A model generated the notes under the pieces. It did no database searches, was not told where the DNA came from, and saw only the letters and a list, made by a program, of their open reading frames with translations. Of a stretch of 37,350 bases of DNA, positions 1 through 8,834 are shown piece after piece (within the stretch, counting starts at the first letter, position 1; each line of letters starts with the position of its first letter). The DNA comes from a virus, in the IMG/VR virus record IMGVR_UViG_3300020185_000126, positions 1 to 37,350 of that record; one strand, 5' to 3'. The position numbers and the translations under genes are program-made.

Positions 1-1112
1 ATAACCAGATTGCATACCATATCCATAAGTTGTGCCTGTCCAAACAGAAAATTTAACCCTTTGGCTTACCGCTTTCATTTCAACTTGAGTAGTTTGTAAT
101 CTTAATACTGTTCCGCTTCGAGTTCCAGACATTATTAAAGTTCCATTTTGAGAAGCATTATGTCCCCACATACCCCATTCACCATTACCAATCTGAGTTA
201 AGCCAGAAAAACCACTTGGCAAAGTAGTTCCACCACCTCTATAACCTAGCGACATCCCATAATTTTCTTTTGACGTTGTTGTTGAATTATGTTCTGCAAA
301 GAATATTCTACTAGAACCTTCGCCATCAGTTGCACCAGTATTACCTTCAATAGTACAGAATCTACTATTTGCATTAGCTCCGCCTCCAGGTACTCCAAAA
401 TTCATTGTTCCGCCTTTAACTAAAACAGATTCATTTACCCCATTATTTAGCTCTATATTACCGCCATTGTCAATCCTTAAACCAGTTAAATTTGCTGTAT
501 TTGTAAAACTAAAAGCACCTACTGAATCCATCGCAATTGTAGGGTGTCCAGATGATGCGGTTGTATCAAATTTTATTGCACTATTTGTTTGTAGAAAAAT
601 ATCACCATGCACACACAAAGAATCTGAGGTTGTAGTTCCTTTTATTCCGACATTACCAGTAACTCTATCTATTTCAAATGAATTATTACCACCAGCACTA
701 TTATTATGTGATGTTATTCTAAATTTATTTCCTGAGCCATCATTTAATAAAGCATAACCATAAGTCATTACACCACCACCAGTAACCGATTCAGCCAATT
801 CTAGTTTTGAGCTTTCATTACCAGTTACACCACCAATTCGCATTGTTGATGATGAACCATTTACAGCATTGTATTTCTGAAAGTCAAAATCAACTTTTGG
901 TGATTGAGAGTTTACACCAAATCTGTAATCTGTTCCGCTATGTTGTTTTAGTGATAATATTCTAACATTTGTACCGCCAGAATTTACAATACCAAAATGT
1001 GCAATACCTCTGTCGCTACTTTCTCGACCAGCTTCTATTAATAAACCTCTATCGTTTGAATGATTAATAAGTATTGCCGCACCAGTATTATCGGCATCAG
1101 CACCAGCTTGAA
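1..1112. repeat. Left copy of a diverged 1,112-bp terminal duplication
   Basis: Bases 1-1112 align end to end with 36239-37350, with the same length and codon phase. Roughly 1-330 and 920-1112 are close to identical, while about 330-910 differ at many sites. It lies inside the fibre reading frame, before the S74 domain. See the findings for interpretations. Confidence 0.9.
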
Positions 1113-4100
1113 ACCTTGCAGTTAATCTAAATTCACCATTTGCTCCAGCTCCTAAAACATGCAATCTAGGTGCAACAGAACCAAAGTCATTATTAGTTGG
1201 AACAGCAATACCAACTCCTAAATTACCGCCATTAAAATAAGTATCACCATAACTTCTAGCTAAAAAGCCACCACCACCAATACCTTTTACGACACCACCA
1301 CTTGAATTTGATTCAAGTTGAGCAAAATGTGTGGAATCGTATTCTGATATTACTTTATTTTCTGTTGTTCCAAGTGCTTTTACATAATGATTTGAAGCAA
1401 CTGCATTAGCATAAAATGTTGCACTACCATCATTAATAACTAATTTATTATTTCCATTATGTGCGCCTCTAACTCCAAATACTATAGCAGCACCAGCAGC
1501 AGTATTACCATTTGTAATGTAAATATTACCAGTTCTGTTACCCATTATTCCATAACCAGTAACTCTTAATGAATCTTCAGAACCAGTTACATTTCCAGCA
1601 TCATCAACACCATCAATTTGTACTCTGTTATTAGATAAAATAGCTCCATTCACATCTAATTTATCTGCTGGTGTACCTTCGCCAATGCCCACTTGACCAT
1701 TGGAAAGTATAGTAAATCTATTTTCAGCTCCATTAGTTCCATTATAAAATCTTAATAAACCATCAGTTTCTACTAATAATTGTGCTTCTGGAACTGTAGA
1801 ACTTGTTGTGCTATACCATCTTGCACCACCTATATTACCACTTGTTCTTGCCGAATGTAAATCAAAACCAGCAAAAGAGTTACCAGTTCTTATTGTTAAA
1901 GGAGCATCAGAATTTATTGACTGCGTACCAGCTCCAGTTGCTACATAACCCCCAAAAATACCACCATGTTCAACATCAATACTTAAATGACTTGCTCCAG
2001 ATGTTCTAAAATAAAATGTTCTAGCACCGCCAGATTGCTGTTCTAAAACAGTATTATAACCATCTGTTCCATATCCAGCTGGCATGGCTGGTTTAAATAC
2101 TATTGCATTTGTTGGTGTTACAGTTCCACTTGTTGATGTGGTTTCTGATGTACCAGTTAATGATAAAACATCTGCGCCTAATGTACCGCCATTTGCAACT
2201 GATGGAGTTGCAATGGTTACTTTTTCAGCGCCTATATTACCAGCCACATCTATATTACCTGAGGATACATTTAAATCACCATTTTGTACAAACACACCAG
2301 CAGAGGTTAATTGTATTTTTCTTGAACCATTAACAACAAAACCTAGTTGATGATTAGCTGGTCGATACATACCAGTATTTAAATCAGCTACAAAACCATA
2401 ATCAACCTCTGCTGTTGAAGCTCTAGAATATGATAAAAAATTACCCTCGCTAGTAGCATCACCAGAAACAACACTTACTTGTGATTCAGTAGTATCAAAA
2501 TGAAAAGCCGCACCACTACCAATACTAGTATTATCTGTATGAGCAAAATATAAAGTACCTTCTTGAAAAGGAGTAATTATATCATCACTAAATTTAATTT
2601 TAGCACCAACACCATTTGTTGTTGTTCTAATTGTAATTCCATCATCTGAATTTATTGTTAAAGAACCATTGTTAATATGACCAGTAGATGTTAAAGCACC
2701 TAACACAAATAAATTGCCGGAGGTATCTAAAGTCATTGACCTTGTTGTATCTTTTACAAATTGTAAATTACCAGAAGCATTACTTAAATCATTTGGGGAT
2801 TCAAATATTCTCCATAAATTACCACCATTCCAATTTATACCCTCATTTCCGCCAGCATCATTAAAAGTTAGATTATTTATATTAACAATATTACCATTAA
2901 CCATGTTGATTTGTTGACCACCCATAGTTATACCGCCACCAAAAGTTGATATTGCTTGAGTTGTAATACCACCAGCAAATGCTACTGTATTTGCACCTCT
3001 GCCAATAGTAATAATATCAACTCCAGCCGCACTATTATCATGTCTAATTATTTTAAACTTATTTGCTGTACCATCATAACGCATGGTAAATCCATAATTA
3101 TCTGTGGATTCTCTTAATTGTACCTCTGTATTATATTCTGCTGCTGTTTGTATTTTTAATATTCTATCAGCTTCAATACTTGTATTACCAATGTTTTGAT
3201 TACCTACAACAAATAAACTATCTAAAAACTTAGCTGTACCATCAATAAATAATTGACTAGCTGTTGAATCCCACCTAATACTACCATCATCTGCTGTACT
3301 GCTACCAAAATATAATCTTAAACCATCAGGTAAATGTGGCGATCTTCCAAATGGTACTGTGTTTGTTGATCCATCTAATCTGAAATATTCTACAACATCC
3401 CCACTACCATTGTCGTTTCTAAATACTATATCTTCATCATCTGAATAATTTGTTATATATAAACTACCAGTATGGTTTTCAATATTAGTATTACTTGATG
3501 TTGAATTATGATATATTTTTAAGTCATCAGATGTACCAGCTAAAAATAAAACATCATCATTTAATTTTAAATTGCCAGTCATTGTATCACCAGCTTTTAA
3601 TACATTTAAACTAGCTGCTCCTGTTAAATCACCTGTAACATCTCCTGTTATAGTGCCACTAACTTCTAGTGTGCCAGTAATATCAACACCTCCTAGAACT
3701 GTTTCTAATACAACACCATTTGAATCGTATAATTTAGCAACACCACCAGCAACATATAAACCTTGATTTTGTTCACCAGCATTACCCGTAACACCCCATA
3801 CTTGTAAATCACTATCAACAGTAATTCTCATTCCTTTTCCAGTACCACCAGAATCTGAATGTTGTATATGTGGTCCATAACCAGATGTAGCACCAGAACC
3901 TAAATATAAAAACTCATTAACTCTTAAATCTTCAACTTCTGCATCATCAAAAACAGCACCTTCAAATTCAACATCACCAGCAAATTTTGTTTTATTACTA
4001 TTGTTTGCAGTAGCAGTATAAGCTGTTCCACCAGTTATAGTACCATCTGTATATGTTGTAGTTGGAGTAACCTTGCCACCTTTTTTACTTGTTATGTTAC

Positions 4101-5997
4101 ACTCAACTACTAAATCTCTATTGTCATCATTTGATCTAGCTTGTAATTCAAACGTATAATCAGCAGTTTTATATACTCTTAATAAATTAGCATCTTTACC
4201 ATATACAATGGCATCATTATGTGTTGAGCTATCATCAATTCGACCTCTAAAAGCTACACTATAATATATAGTATGTAATCCAGCAGTTACACCAGAATTA
4301 GTATTTGGTTGATATACTTTAGCTTCTAGTTGAACACCATTTGGTGTAATAGCATTTGTAATAACAACATCAGCAACTTTTTTCCAAGTGCTTCCAGTAG
4401 AACCACTATTAGATTCAATCCATCTAAAATTAGTTCCAATACCATCTACATTAAAAGCACTATTATCTAGTTTAGTTCCCTCGCCACCTTTATATGCTAT
4501 TGTATTTAAATAAATATTTTCTGCTGTTACATCACCGCCAAATGTACTTGTTGTTTTACCTAATACTAATGGAATTACAGTAGTTTCACCATCATTACCG
4601 CCTAATCTAAAACTATAAGTTCCAAAGTTTCCATTACCCTCGCTGCTTGTATCTTCTATGTAATTAAACATAGCAACTGTATCAGTTATTCCAATTTGTA
4701 GTGTTTGACTAGATGTGCTACCTAATCTTGTTATATTTAATGGCTGGTTGTTTGTGTTAGTATCGACAACTAAAGTTGTATCTATGTTACCTAATGTTGT
4801 AATTCTTCCATCCTTTGTCATCTGAAATCTTGTAGTGCCACTATCTTGAAATCTAATTAACGCATCACCAACATCATCTAAACCAGTTACACTAATTCTA
4901 AAACCAGAAGCATTATTACTGCTGTTTACAGTCATAGTTGGTGCAGTGCCATTTAAATTAAAACTATCAGAATTAATTGTAATACCACCGCCAAAAGCTC
5001 CGCCATTTGCTTTTGACACGAAATCTGTTGGCAATGTTTGATCGCCAGTATTAGTTCCAGATAAATTACTAGCACTTATAGTTCCACTAAAAGTTGAATT
5101 TTTATAAAAGTTGATAGTGTCAGCAGTATCTTCTGTAAACCTCATAAATTCTGAGCCACCTACAAAAAATCTTAATCTGTCATCAATATCTTCATTTATA
5201 TATGTATGATTACCACCACCAAATTTTAATTTTTTAGAAACTGCTATACTAACATCATCAGAAAATGTTGCAGTAGTTCCAGATATTGCACTACCAGTAA
5301 TATTGCCAAATGTTACATTACTATCAGTAGCAACATCTTGACCAATAGCAATTTCGCCAGATGTAATTGTAACTCCAGTTCCAGCAGTAAAACTAGCTCT
5401 GGCTCTAGTTGTTGTAAAATATTGATTAACAGATCCCTCGACTAAATCATTTGTATCATGGTTAGATAATGAGCTAACAGTTCCAGTTACATTACCCTCT
5501 AAATTAGCAATTAAGGTTCCAGTAATTGTTGTAGCAAATGTATTGCCTGGTTCAACAGTTCCTAAACCTAAGTTAAATTTTGGAGCAGTAACTCCAGTTG
5601 ATGCATCATAAGCCATTCCAGCATACTTAGTGCCACTTTCAACAATAGTTCCATACCAACCTATATCTTTTGTGTTGGCTACATTATCCTTAGCCATTTC
5701 AATCATATTATCGCCTATTGCAATAATTGTTGAATCAATAATTGTTGTTGTACCATTTACTGTTAGGTCGCCAGATATAATTAAGTTGCCACCAATTTTA
5801 GCATTACCAGATGTGTGAAATTGATAAGCTGGTGATATTCCAATACCTAACCTAGTTCCAGATAAATATAGTGGTGAATCATTACCAAAACCATCAGAAA
5901 GTAGTTTTGCTGTACCAGAGAGATTTGAGTTATCTCCAATTTTTATTATTGCATTATAAGTATCTTGAACTCTTAAACCAGTATAAGTTGTTGCCAT
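1..5997 (-). CDS. Giant tail fibre/spike, N-terminal 1,999 codons (partial, no stop in window)
   Basis: The frame is open from an ATG at 5997 to base 1, with no stop found in the many lines I checked, so the gene continues beyond the window. The N-terminus begins MATTYTGLRVQDTYN. The rest is rich in G, S, T and N, with repeated short strands of the type 'NGNIFL' and 'GNVGIK', as in trimeric beta-helical fibres. The last residues here (YGMQSGY) align in frame with the C-terminal fibre piece at 35699-37350, which carries the S74 autochaperone, so a similar C-terminus is expected. The role would be host receptor binding at the tail tip. It is the last gene of the lysis-to-fibre run and has a TAnnTTTG box just upstream. 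The fibre call is firm; the full length is inferred. Confidence 0.85.
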   Translation of the reverse strand, partial: MATTYTGLRVQDTYNAIIKIGDNSNLSGTAKLLSDGFGNDSPLYLSGTRLGIGISPAYQFHTSGNAKIGGNLIISGDLTVNGTTTIIDSTIIAIGDNMIEMAKDNVANTKDIGWYGTIVESGTKYAGMAYDASTGVTAPKFNLGLGTVEPGNTFATTITGTLIANLEGNVTGTVSSLSNHDTNDLVEGSVNQYFTTTRARASFTAGTGVTITSGEIAIGQDVATDSNVTFGNITGSAISGTTATFSDDVSIAVSKKLKFGGGNHTYINEDIDDRLRFFVGGSEFMRFTEDTADTINFYKNSTFSGTISASNLSGTNTGDQTLPTDFVSKANGGAFGGGITINSDSFNLNGTAPTMTVNSSNNASGFRISVTGLDDVGDALIRFQDSGTTRFQMTKDGRITTLGNIDTTLVVDTNTNNQPLNITRLGSTSSQTLQIGITDTVAMFNYIEDTSSEGNGNFGTYSFRLGGNDGETTVIPLVLGKTTSTFGGDVTAENIYLNTIAYKGGEGTKLDNSAFNVDGIGTNFRWIESNSGSTGSTWKKVADVVITNAITPNGVQLEAKVYQPNTNSGVTAGLHTIYYSVAFRGRIDDSSTHNDAIVYGKDANLLRVYKTADYTFELQARSNDDNRDLVVECNITSKKGGKVTPTTTYTDGTITGGTAYTATANNSNKTKFAGDVEFEGAVFDDAEVEDLRVNEFLYLGSGATSGYGPHIQHSDSGGTGKGMRITVDSDLQVWGVTGNAGEQNQGLYVAGGVAKLYDSNGVVLETVLGGVDITGTLEVSGTITGDVTGDLTGAASLNVLKAGDTMTGNLKLNDDVLFLAGTSDDLKIYHNSTSSNTNIENHTGSLYITNYSDDEDIVFRNDNGSGDVVEYFRLDGSTNTVPFGRSPHLPDGLRLYFGSSTADDGSIRWDSTASQLFIDGTAKFLDSLFVVGNQNIGNTSIEADRILKIQTAAEYNTEVQLRESTDNYGFTMRYDGTANKFKIIRHDNSAAGVDIITIGRGANTVAFAGGITTQAISTFGGGITMGGQQINMVNGNIVNINNLTFNDAGGNEGINWNGGNLWRIFESPNDLSNASGNLQFVKDTTRSMTLDTSGNLFVLGALTSTGHINNGSLTINSDDGITIRTTTNGVGAKIKFSDDIITPFQEGTLYFAHTDNTSIGSGAAFHFDTTESQVSVVSGDATSEGNFLSYSRASTAEVDYGFVADLNTGMYRPANHQLGFVVNGSRKIQLTSAGVFVQNGDLNVSSGNIDVAGNIGAEKVTIATPSVANGGTLGADVLSLTGTSETTSTSGTVTPTNAIVFKPAMPAGYGTDGYNTVLEQQSGGARTFYFRTSGASHLSIDVEHGGIFGGYVATGAGTQSINSDAPLTIRTGNSFAGFDLHSARTSGNIGGARWYSTTSSTVPEAQLLVETDGLLRFYNGTNGAENRFTILSNGQVGIGEGTPADKLDVNGAILSNNRVQIDGVDDAGNVTGSEDSLRVTGYGIMGNRTGNIYITNGNTAAGAAIVFGVRGAHNGNNKLVINDGSATFYANAVASNHYVKALGTTENKVISEYDSTHFAQLESNSSGGVVKGIGGGGFLARSYGDTYFNGGNLGVGIAVPTNNDFGSVAPRLHVLGAGANGEFRLTARFQAGADADNTGAAILINHSNDRGLLIEAGRESSDRGIAHFGIVNSGGTNVRILSLKQHSGTDYRFGVNSQSPKVDFDFQKYNAVNGSSSTMRIGGVTGNESSKLELAESVTGGGVMTYGYALLNDGSGNKFRITSHNNSAGGNNSFEIDRVTGNVGIKGTTTSDSLCVHGDIFLQTNSAIKFDTTASSGHPTIAMDSVGAFSFTNTANLTGLRIDNGGNIELNNGVNESVLVKGGTMNFGVPGGGANANSRFCTIEGNTGATDGEGSSRIFFAEHNSTTTSKENYGMSLGYRGGGTTLPSGFSGLTQIGNGEWGMWGHNASQNGTLIMSGTRSGTVLRLQTTQVEMKAVSQRVKFSVWTGTTYGYGMQSGY

Positions 5998-6002
5998 ATT
6001 GT

Positions 6003-6019
6003 ATTTTTTACAAATTTAA
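6003..6019 (-). promoter_or_regulatory. Putative promoter -7 box before the fibre gene
   Basis: The minus strand reads TTAAATTTGTAAAAAAT, containing TAAATTTG, which fits the Bacteroidetes -7 consensus TAnnTTTG. The same 17-mer occurs at 35133-35149 before another virion gene. It ends 5 bases before the fibre ATG region. I see no well-spaced -33 TTG here, so promoter function is inferred. Confidence 0.45.
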
Positions 6020-6029
6020 GCAATTTCGT

Positions 6030-6161
6030 TTACCTTTGTTTCCCTTGCCCTTTATACTTTTTTTTGTAGCCGTTTTGACTTTTAGATGCGTTTTTAGAAT
6101 GCACACCTTTTCTTTTTTTCCTTGTGTTTGCTCTATATGTTTGAGCTATATTTTTAGCCAT
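6030..6161 (-). CDS. Small very basic protein (43 aa)
   Basis: This is a 43-residue ORF beginning MAKNIAQTYRANTRKKRKG. It is rich in Lys, Arg, Gln and Asn, with no hydrophobic segment or Cys. Its ATG overlaps the holin stop codon (TAATG), a translational-coupling arrangement that supports it as a real gene. It lies between the holin and the giant fibre. The basic composition would suit nucleic acid or membrane-surface binding, but no family was recognised and the function is unknown. Confidence 0.6.
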   Translation of the reverse strand: MAKNIAQTYRANTRKKRKGVHSKNASKSQNGYKKKYKGQGKQR

Positions 6162-6619
6162 TATTTTTTAAATATACTACTTGATTTTTCAGCAGTTCGC
6201 CCACCAAAATAAGCTAACACTACTGCCATCATTACCTTTTCAAATGTATCATTCCAAGTTTCACCAATATGAAATGGCACACTTTCAATGCTATCTAATA
6301 TACCAGCTAAACTAAATACAACAATACACCAAACCAAAACAAGTGGTCGCACATTTTTACTTAACCAAGAATCTGACATTGAATCAGCTTCCCATCTATT
6401 TGTAACTGCTTCAATTTCTTTGTTTTGTTGCTCGTAAATCATTTGTTGGAGCTTTATTTTATCATCATTAGATATTTTGGATTTACCAATTTCTGATAAT
6501 GCTTCTTTAGGTGAACTAACACCACTTAACACTTTTCCTAGTGTTGGATTTATCATTGATGCCGCACCAAATAATAATTTGCCAACTGTCGTTTCTTTGA
6601 ATTTCTTTTTATCACTCAT
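6161..6619 (-). CDS. Holin, GTA-holin/3TM-like
   Basis: This 152-residue protein has a soluble N-terminal half, the motif DSWLSKNVRPLVLVW leading into a hydrophobic segment (about VLVWCIVVFSLAGI), and a second segment (VMMAVVLAYFGG) near a basic C-terminus. That layout matches the 3TM holin family, in which a W-L-x-x-N-x-R-P motif precedes the first membrane helix. It would form inner-membrane lesions that time lysis and release the M15 enzyme encoded upstream. The start MSDKKKFK at 6619 is preferred over an in-frame ATG at 6646 because it overlaps the stop of the 51-aa gene (ATGAGTGA). The family call is from motif and context. Confidence 0.7.
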   Translation of the reverse strand: MSDKKKFKETTVGKLLFGAASMINPTLGKVLSGVSSPKEALSEIGKSKISNDDKIKLQQMIYEQQNKEIEAVTNRWEADSMSDSWLSKNVRPLVLVWCIVVFSLAGILDSIESVPFHIGETWNDTFEKVMMAVVLAYFGGRTAEKSSSIFKK

Positions 6620-6767
6620 AATTAAAAAATCTAAAATGTAAACCAAATAAAATTAAATATATATTTAGTTCCGAGTACTCTGCTAAATCATCTGCTGGAT
6701 AATAAGAAAAACCTAAAAGAGGACCAGTACTTAAAATTTCCATAATACCAAACTGAAAATTATTCAT
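6612..6767 (-). CDS. Small lysis-cassette protein (51 aa)
   Basis: This 51-residue ORF starts MNNFQFGIMEILSTG. Its centre reads LLGFSYYPADDLAEYSE, followed by an amphipathic-to-hydrophobic stretch, NIYLILFGLHFRFF. The ATG overlaps the end of the M15 peptidase by 8 bases and its stop overlaps the holin start, so it fits exactly into a coupled operon. The hydrophobic C-terminal half suggests membrane association. No family was recognised. A role in lysis is inferred only from position. Confidence 0.6.
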   Translation of the reverse strand: MNNFQFGIMEILSTGPLLGFSYYPADDLAEYSELNIYLILFGLHFRFFNYE

Positions 6768-7227
6768 TAGTAATATCTATATAAATAGTTTTACCTTTTT
6801 CTTTTACAGCTTTTAAACATCTTTTTCTATTTGAATCTGCATCAACATAACTTACATGAATCCAAGAGGCATTACCTTTATCATCTGGAAATTCAAATAT
6901 AAGTTGATCAAAATCTAAATTATTTTTTATGTAATTATACATATCGTTATTTGACATATATCCATAATTATCATCTAAATCTATTGCTCTACCTTGACAA
7001 TGTTGCGATTTACTTGATCCACCAATAGCTTTATTTAAATCTTCACTTCTAAAAAAAGAATTTATTTTTATTGGACCATTAACTACTTTTCTTAAAGGTT
7101 CAAACACTTTTTCTGCAATAAGTTCCATATTCTGTAATTGATAATCGTTTGGAGTATTATCGATACCTAATCTTAATGCTGTTACACTTCTTGTAGCTTC
7201 TTTATATGATATATGTTTGCTTAACAT
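6760..7227 (-). CDS. Endolysin, M15-type zinc peptidase
   Basis: This 155-residue protein has the M15 metallopeptidase signature. The motif SQHCQGRAID at residues 74-83 supplies a zinc His (76) and Asp (83), and WIHVSY supplies the second His (124). The preceding segment, INSFFRSEDLN, matches the usual 'GYRS..N' region of M15 carboxypeptidases. The family cleaves peptidoglycan peptide stems. It would act in the periplasm after holin action, which fits its place next to the holin. No signal peptide is visible. The length matches single-domain phage M15 lysins. Confidence 0.88.
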   Translation of the reverse strand: MLSKHISYKEATRSVTALRLGIDNTPNDYQLQNMELIAEKVFEPLRKVVNGPIKINSFFRSEDLNKAIGGSSKSQHCQGRAIDLDDNYGYMSNNDMYNYIKNNLDFDQLIFEFPDDKGNASWIHVSYVDADSNRKRCLKAVKEKGKTIYIDITNE

Positions 7228-7230
7228 TTA

Positions 7231-7572
7231 TTAATTTGTTGATGCTCTTCTATTGCCTTTAATTTTATTTATAGTGTTTTGAATTTCCATATTACTGACA
7301 TTTATTTTAAATGATAAATCAGCAACATATTGCATTCTAATTCTGCCAGTTTTGTCAATTATAACAATGACTGGAACTGATGTAATGCCTTTTTGAATAT
7401 CTTTTGGTTGATCTTTTAAATAACTAAACTTTACAAGAACACCATTTAAATTACTTAGATCGTAATTATTTCTCTCATTCCATTTTGCATTTATTTGCAA
7501 AACAGTAACATCTTGAGCTTTAACATAAACCGCAACCAATACAAATATCACACATAATATAAATTTTTTCAT
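7231..7572 (-). CDS. Secreted thioredoxin-fold-like protein in the lysis cassette
   Basis: This 113-residue protein starts with a clear signal peptide: MKK, a hydrophobic core (FILCVIFVLVAVYV), then KAQ as a likely cleavage site. The mature part has ITSVPVIVIIDKTGRI, which resembles the cis-proline strand of thioredoxin-like proteins (S-V-P then a hydrophobic strand and D-x-x-G), and an NGVLVKF strand before it. There is no CxxC pair, so a redox role is doubtful. The protein would reside in the periplasm. The stop lies just before the endolysin gene, and the start overlaps the preceding gene by 4 bases. Fold assignment is from motif only. Confidence 0.6.
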   Translation of the reverse strand: MKKFILCVIFVLVAVYVKAQDVTVLQINAKWNERNNYDLSNLNGVLVKFSYLKDQPKDIQKGITSVPVIVIIDKTGRIRMQYVADLSFKINVSNMEIQNTINKIKGNRRASTN

Positions 7573-7880
7573 CTTTTTTTATAAACTTTATTCTCTAAAT
7601 CTTTAATAGCTTCTTTATTTTCTTCAACATCTTCTTTTATGTTTTCTGTTAACTTATCAATAGTAACAATGTTTGATCTAATTAATTCGTCTTTAAATTT
7701 AAACTCCATTTTTTGTACAAACTCATCACCGCTAAAATTTTCAATTTTATTTTGTAAATCTGAAATGTCGCCTTGTAAAGTAAACCACATACTAGCTAAA
7801 GACACAGTACCAGCTATAATAATACCGATTGTTTTTAAATCTAATTGTACGTTAGTATCTTCACTAATCTTTGTTGCCAT
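7569..7880 (-). CDS. Single-membrane-span coiled-coil protein of the lysis region
   Basis: This 103-residue protein has one hydrophobic segment at about residues 17-35 (TIGIIIAGTVSLASMWFTL). A charged, heptad-like region follows (DISDLQNKIENF and then TENIKEDVEENKEAIKDLENKVYKKR). This is the topology of many phage spanin-like or antiholin-like lysis accessories, but no signature decides between them. The start overlaps the end of the 53-aa gene by 17 bases and the stop overlaps the thioredoxin-like gene by 4. Confidence 0.6.
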   Translation of the reverse strand: MATKISEDTNVQLDLKTIGIIIAGTVSLASMWFTLQGDISDLQNKIENFSGDEFVQKMEFKFKDELIRSNIVTIDKLTENIKEDVEENKEAIKDLENKVYKKR

Positions 7881-8025
7881 TTTTTTTGTTTGTTTTAATT
7901 TTTTGTATTGTATATATTATCGTCGCTAGTAATAAAATTATCCTTAATGACACCTCAATATTTGATAATGAAATTCCTAATGCTACTGTATTTATAAAAT
8001 ATAATTTCATATCTGTATTTTCCAT
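7864..8025 (-). CDS. Small membrane protein (53 aa)
   Basis: This ORF begins MENTDMKLYFINTVALGISL. It has two hydrophobic stretches, one around YFINTVALGISL and one around LRIILLLATIIYTI, then a basic Asn/Lys-rich tail. It begins 4 bases after the stop of the tail-completion gene and overlaps the next gene by 17 bases, so it fits the operon. A holin-like or lysis-accessory role is possible by position and topology; no family was recognised. Confidence 0.55.
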   Translation of the reverse strand: MENTDMKLYFINTVALGISLSNIEVSLRIILLLATIIYTIQKIKTNKKNGNKD

Positions 8026-8028
8026 TTT

Positions 8029-8472
8029 TTAACTTGTTTGTTCGACTCTAGTGGCTAATTCAATAACACCAATAAAATATGTATGATCATCTTTATCTAA
8101 TTGTTCGTAATTAACACTATCTAAAACATTCATATAAACATTAAAATTATTAGCACTTAAATCAAAGTAACCACTACTTCTTGTTCTTAGCAAATATAAT
8201 ACTTCTGAAACTAAAGTATTTACATCTAAATCACCACCTATATCTGAATCAAATCTGGTAACACACTCAATTCTTGTAACACATTCTAAACAAAAATTTT
8301 GTGCATTTTGATTAATTTCATTTGTTGTTGTAGAATAAATCCATACATAAGGTGTATCAGCATTTCTAGGAACTCGATTAAAAACACTAACCGTATCACC
8401 ACTAATATTAGGAATATTGCCATTTAAAGCAGTATAAATTTTTTGCCTAATAAATTGCATTGCTTCTCTCAT
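8029..8472 (-). CDS. Tail completion/terminator protein, DUF3168-like
   Basis: This 147-residue protein begins with a helix (REAMQFIRQKIYTAL), followed by PYVWIYSTTTNE and IECVTRFDSD strands and a C-terminal HTYFIGVIELATRVEQ strand. The order resembles the DUF3168/gpU-like tail terminator family, which caps the tail tube at the head-proximal end. It is the last of four connector genes, the expected position for this function. The start overlaps the HK97 gp10-like gene by 4 bases. The family call rests on pattern and order. Confidence 0.65.
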   Translation of the reverse strand: MREAMQFIRQKIYTALNGNIPNISGDTVSVFNRVPRNADTPYVWIYSTTTNEINQNAQNFCLECVTRIECVTRFDSDIGGDLDVNTLVSEVLYLLRTRSSGYFDLSANNFNVYMNVLDSVNYEQLDKDDHTYFIGVIELATRVEQTS

Positions 8473-8834
8473 TCTATAATTTTATCAATTTGTTTTTCTA
8501 ATTTTTTAAATAATAAATTTATCTCTAACTCAGCATTTGGATAAAAATATTCTCTTCCTTTTATAGTTCTTCCTTTTTTAGTTTTCCAACCAAATTCTTG
8601 ATAGTAAGCATAACTAGCTGATGCTTGTACATATACACTTTTATCTTTACCAAAATTTATACTAGATTTTAGAAACCCAGTATCTAATGGAGCATCTATT
8701 TTAGCTCTTTTACTTATAAGAGAAGCAGTAACGGCAAAAGCATTTGTTAATTGATCTTCTGTAAAATTTTTTAATTCTGCTATGTCAATTAAAATTTTAT
8801 TTATATCATCGGTATTTACTTTTACATCAATCAT
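8469..8834 (-). CDS. HK97 gp10-like head-tail/neck protein
   Basis: This 121-residue protein shows the typical gp10-like pattern: an N-terminal helix region, then KRAKIDAPLDTGFLKSSI (the 'aP.dTG.Lr.si' motif), ASYAYYQEFGWKTKKGR (the 'ya.y.E.GT' motif), and a C-terminal helix. The family forms part of the tail completion or neck structure in siphoviruses. Four-base overlaps with both neighbouring genes place it in the connector operon. Confidence 0.8.
   Translation of the reverse strand: MIDVKVNTDDINKILIDIAELKNFTEDQLTNAFAVTASLISKRAKIDAPLDTGFLKSSINFGKDKSVYVQASASYAYYQEFGWKTKKGRTIKGREYFYPNAELEINLLFKKLEKQIDKIIE

Noticed and set aside
1-1112. True direct terminal repeats of the virion DNA
   Set aside because: Exact repeats are expected of virion termini; these differ at many sites in the middle.
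467-5818. Several plus-strand ORFs of 60-110 codons (for example 467-757, 2084-2350, 3572-3766, 5630-5818)
   Set aside because: They lie opposite the giant fibre gene and have low-complexity content produced by its repeated codons. No start or RBS context supports them.
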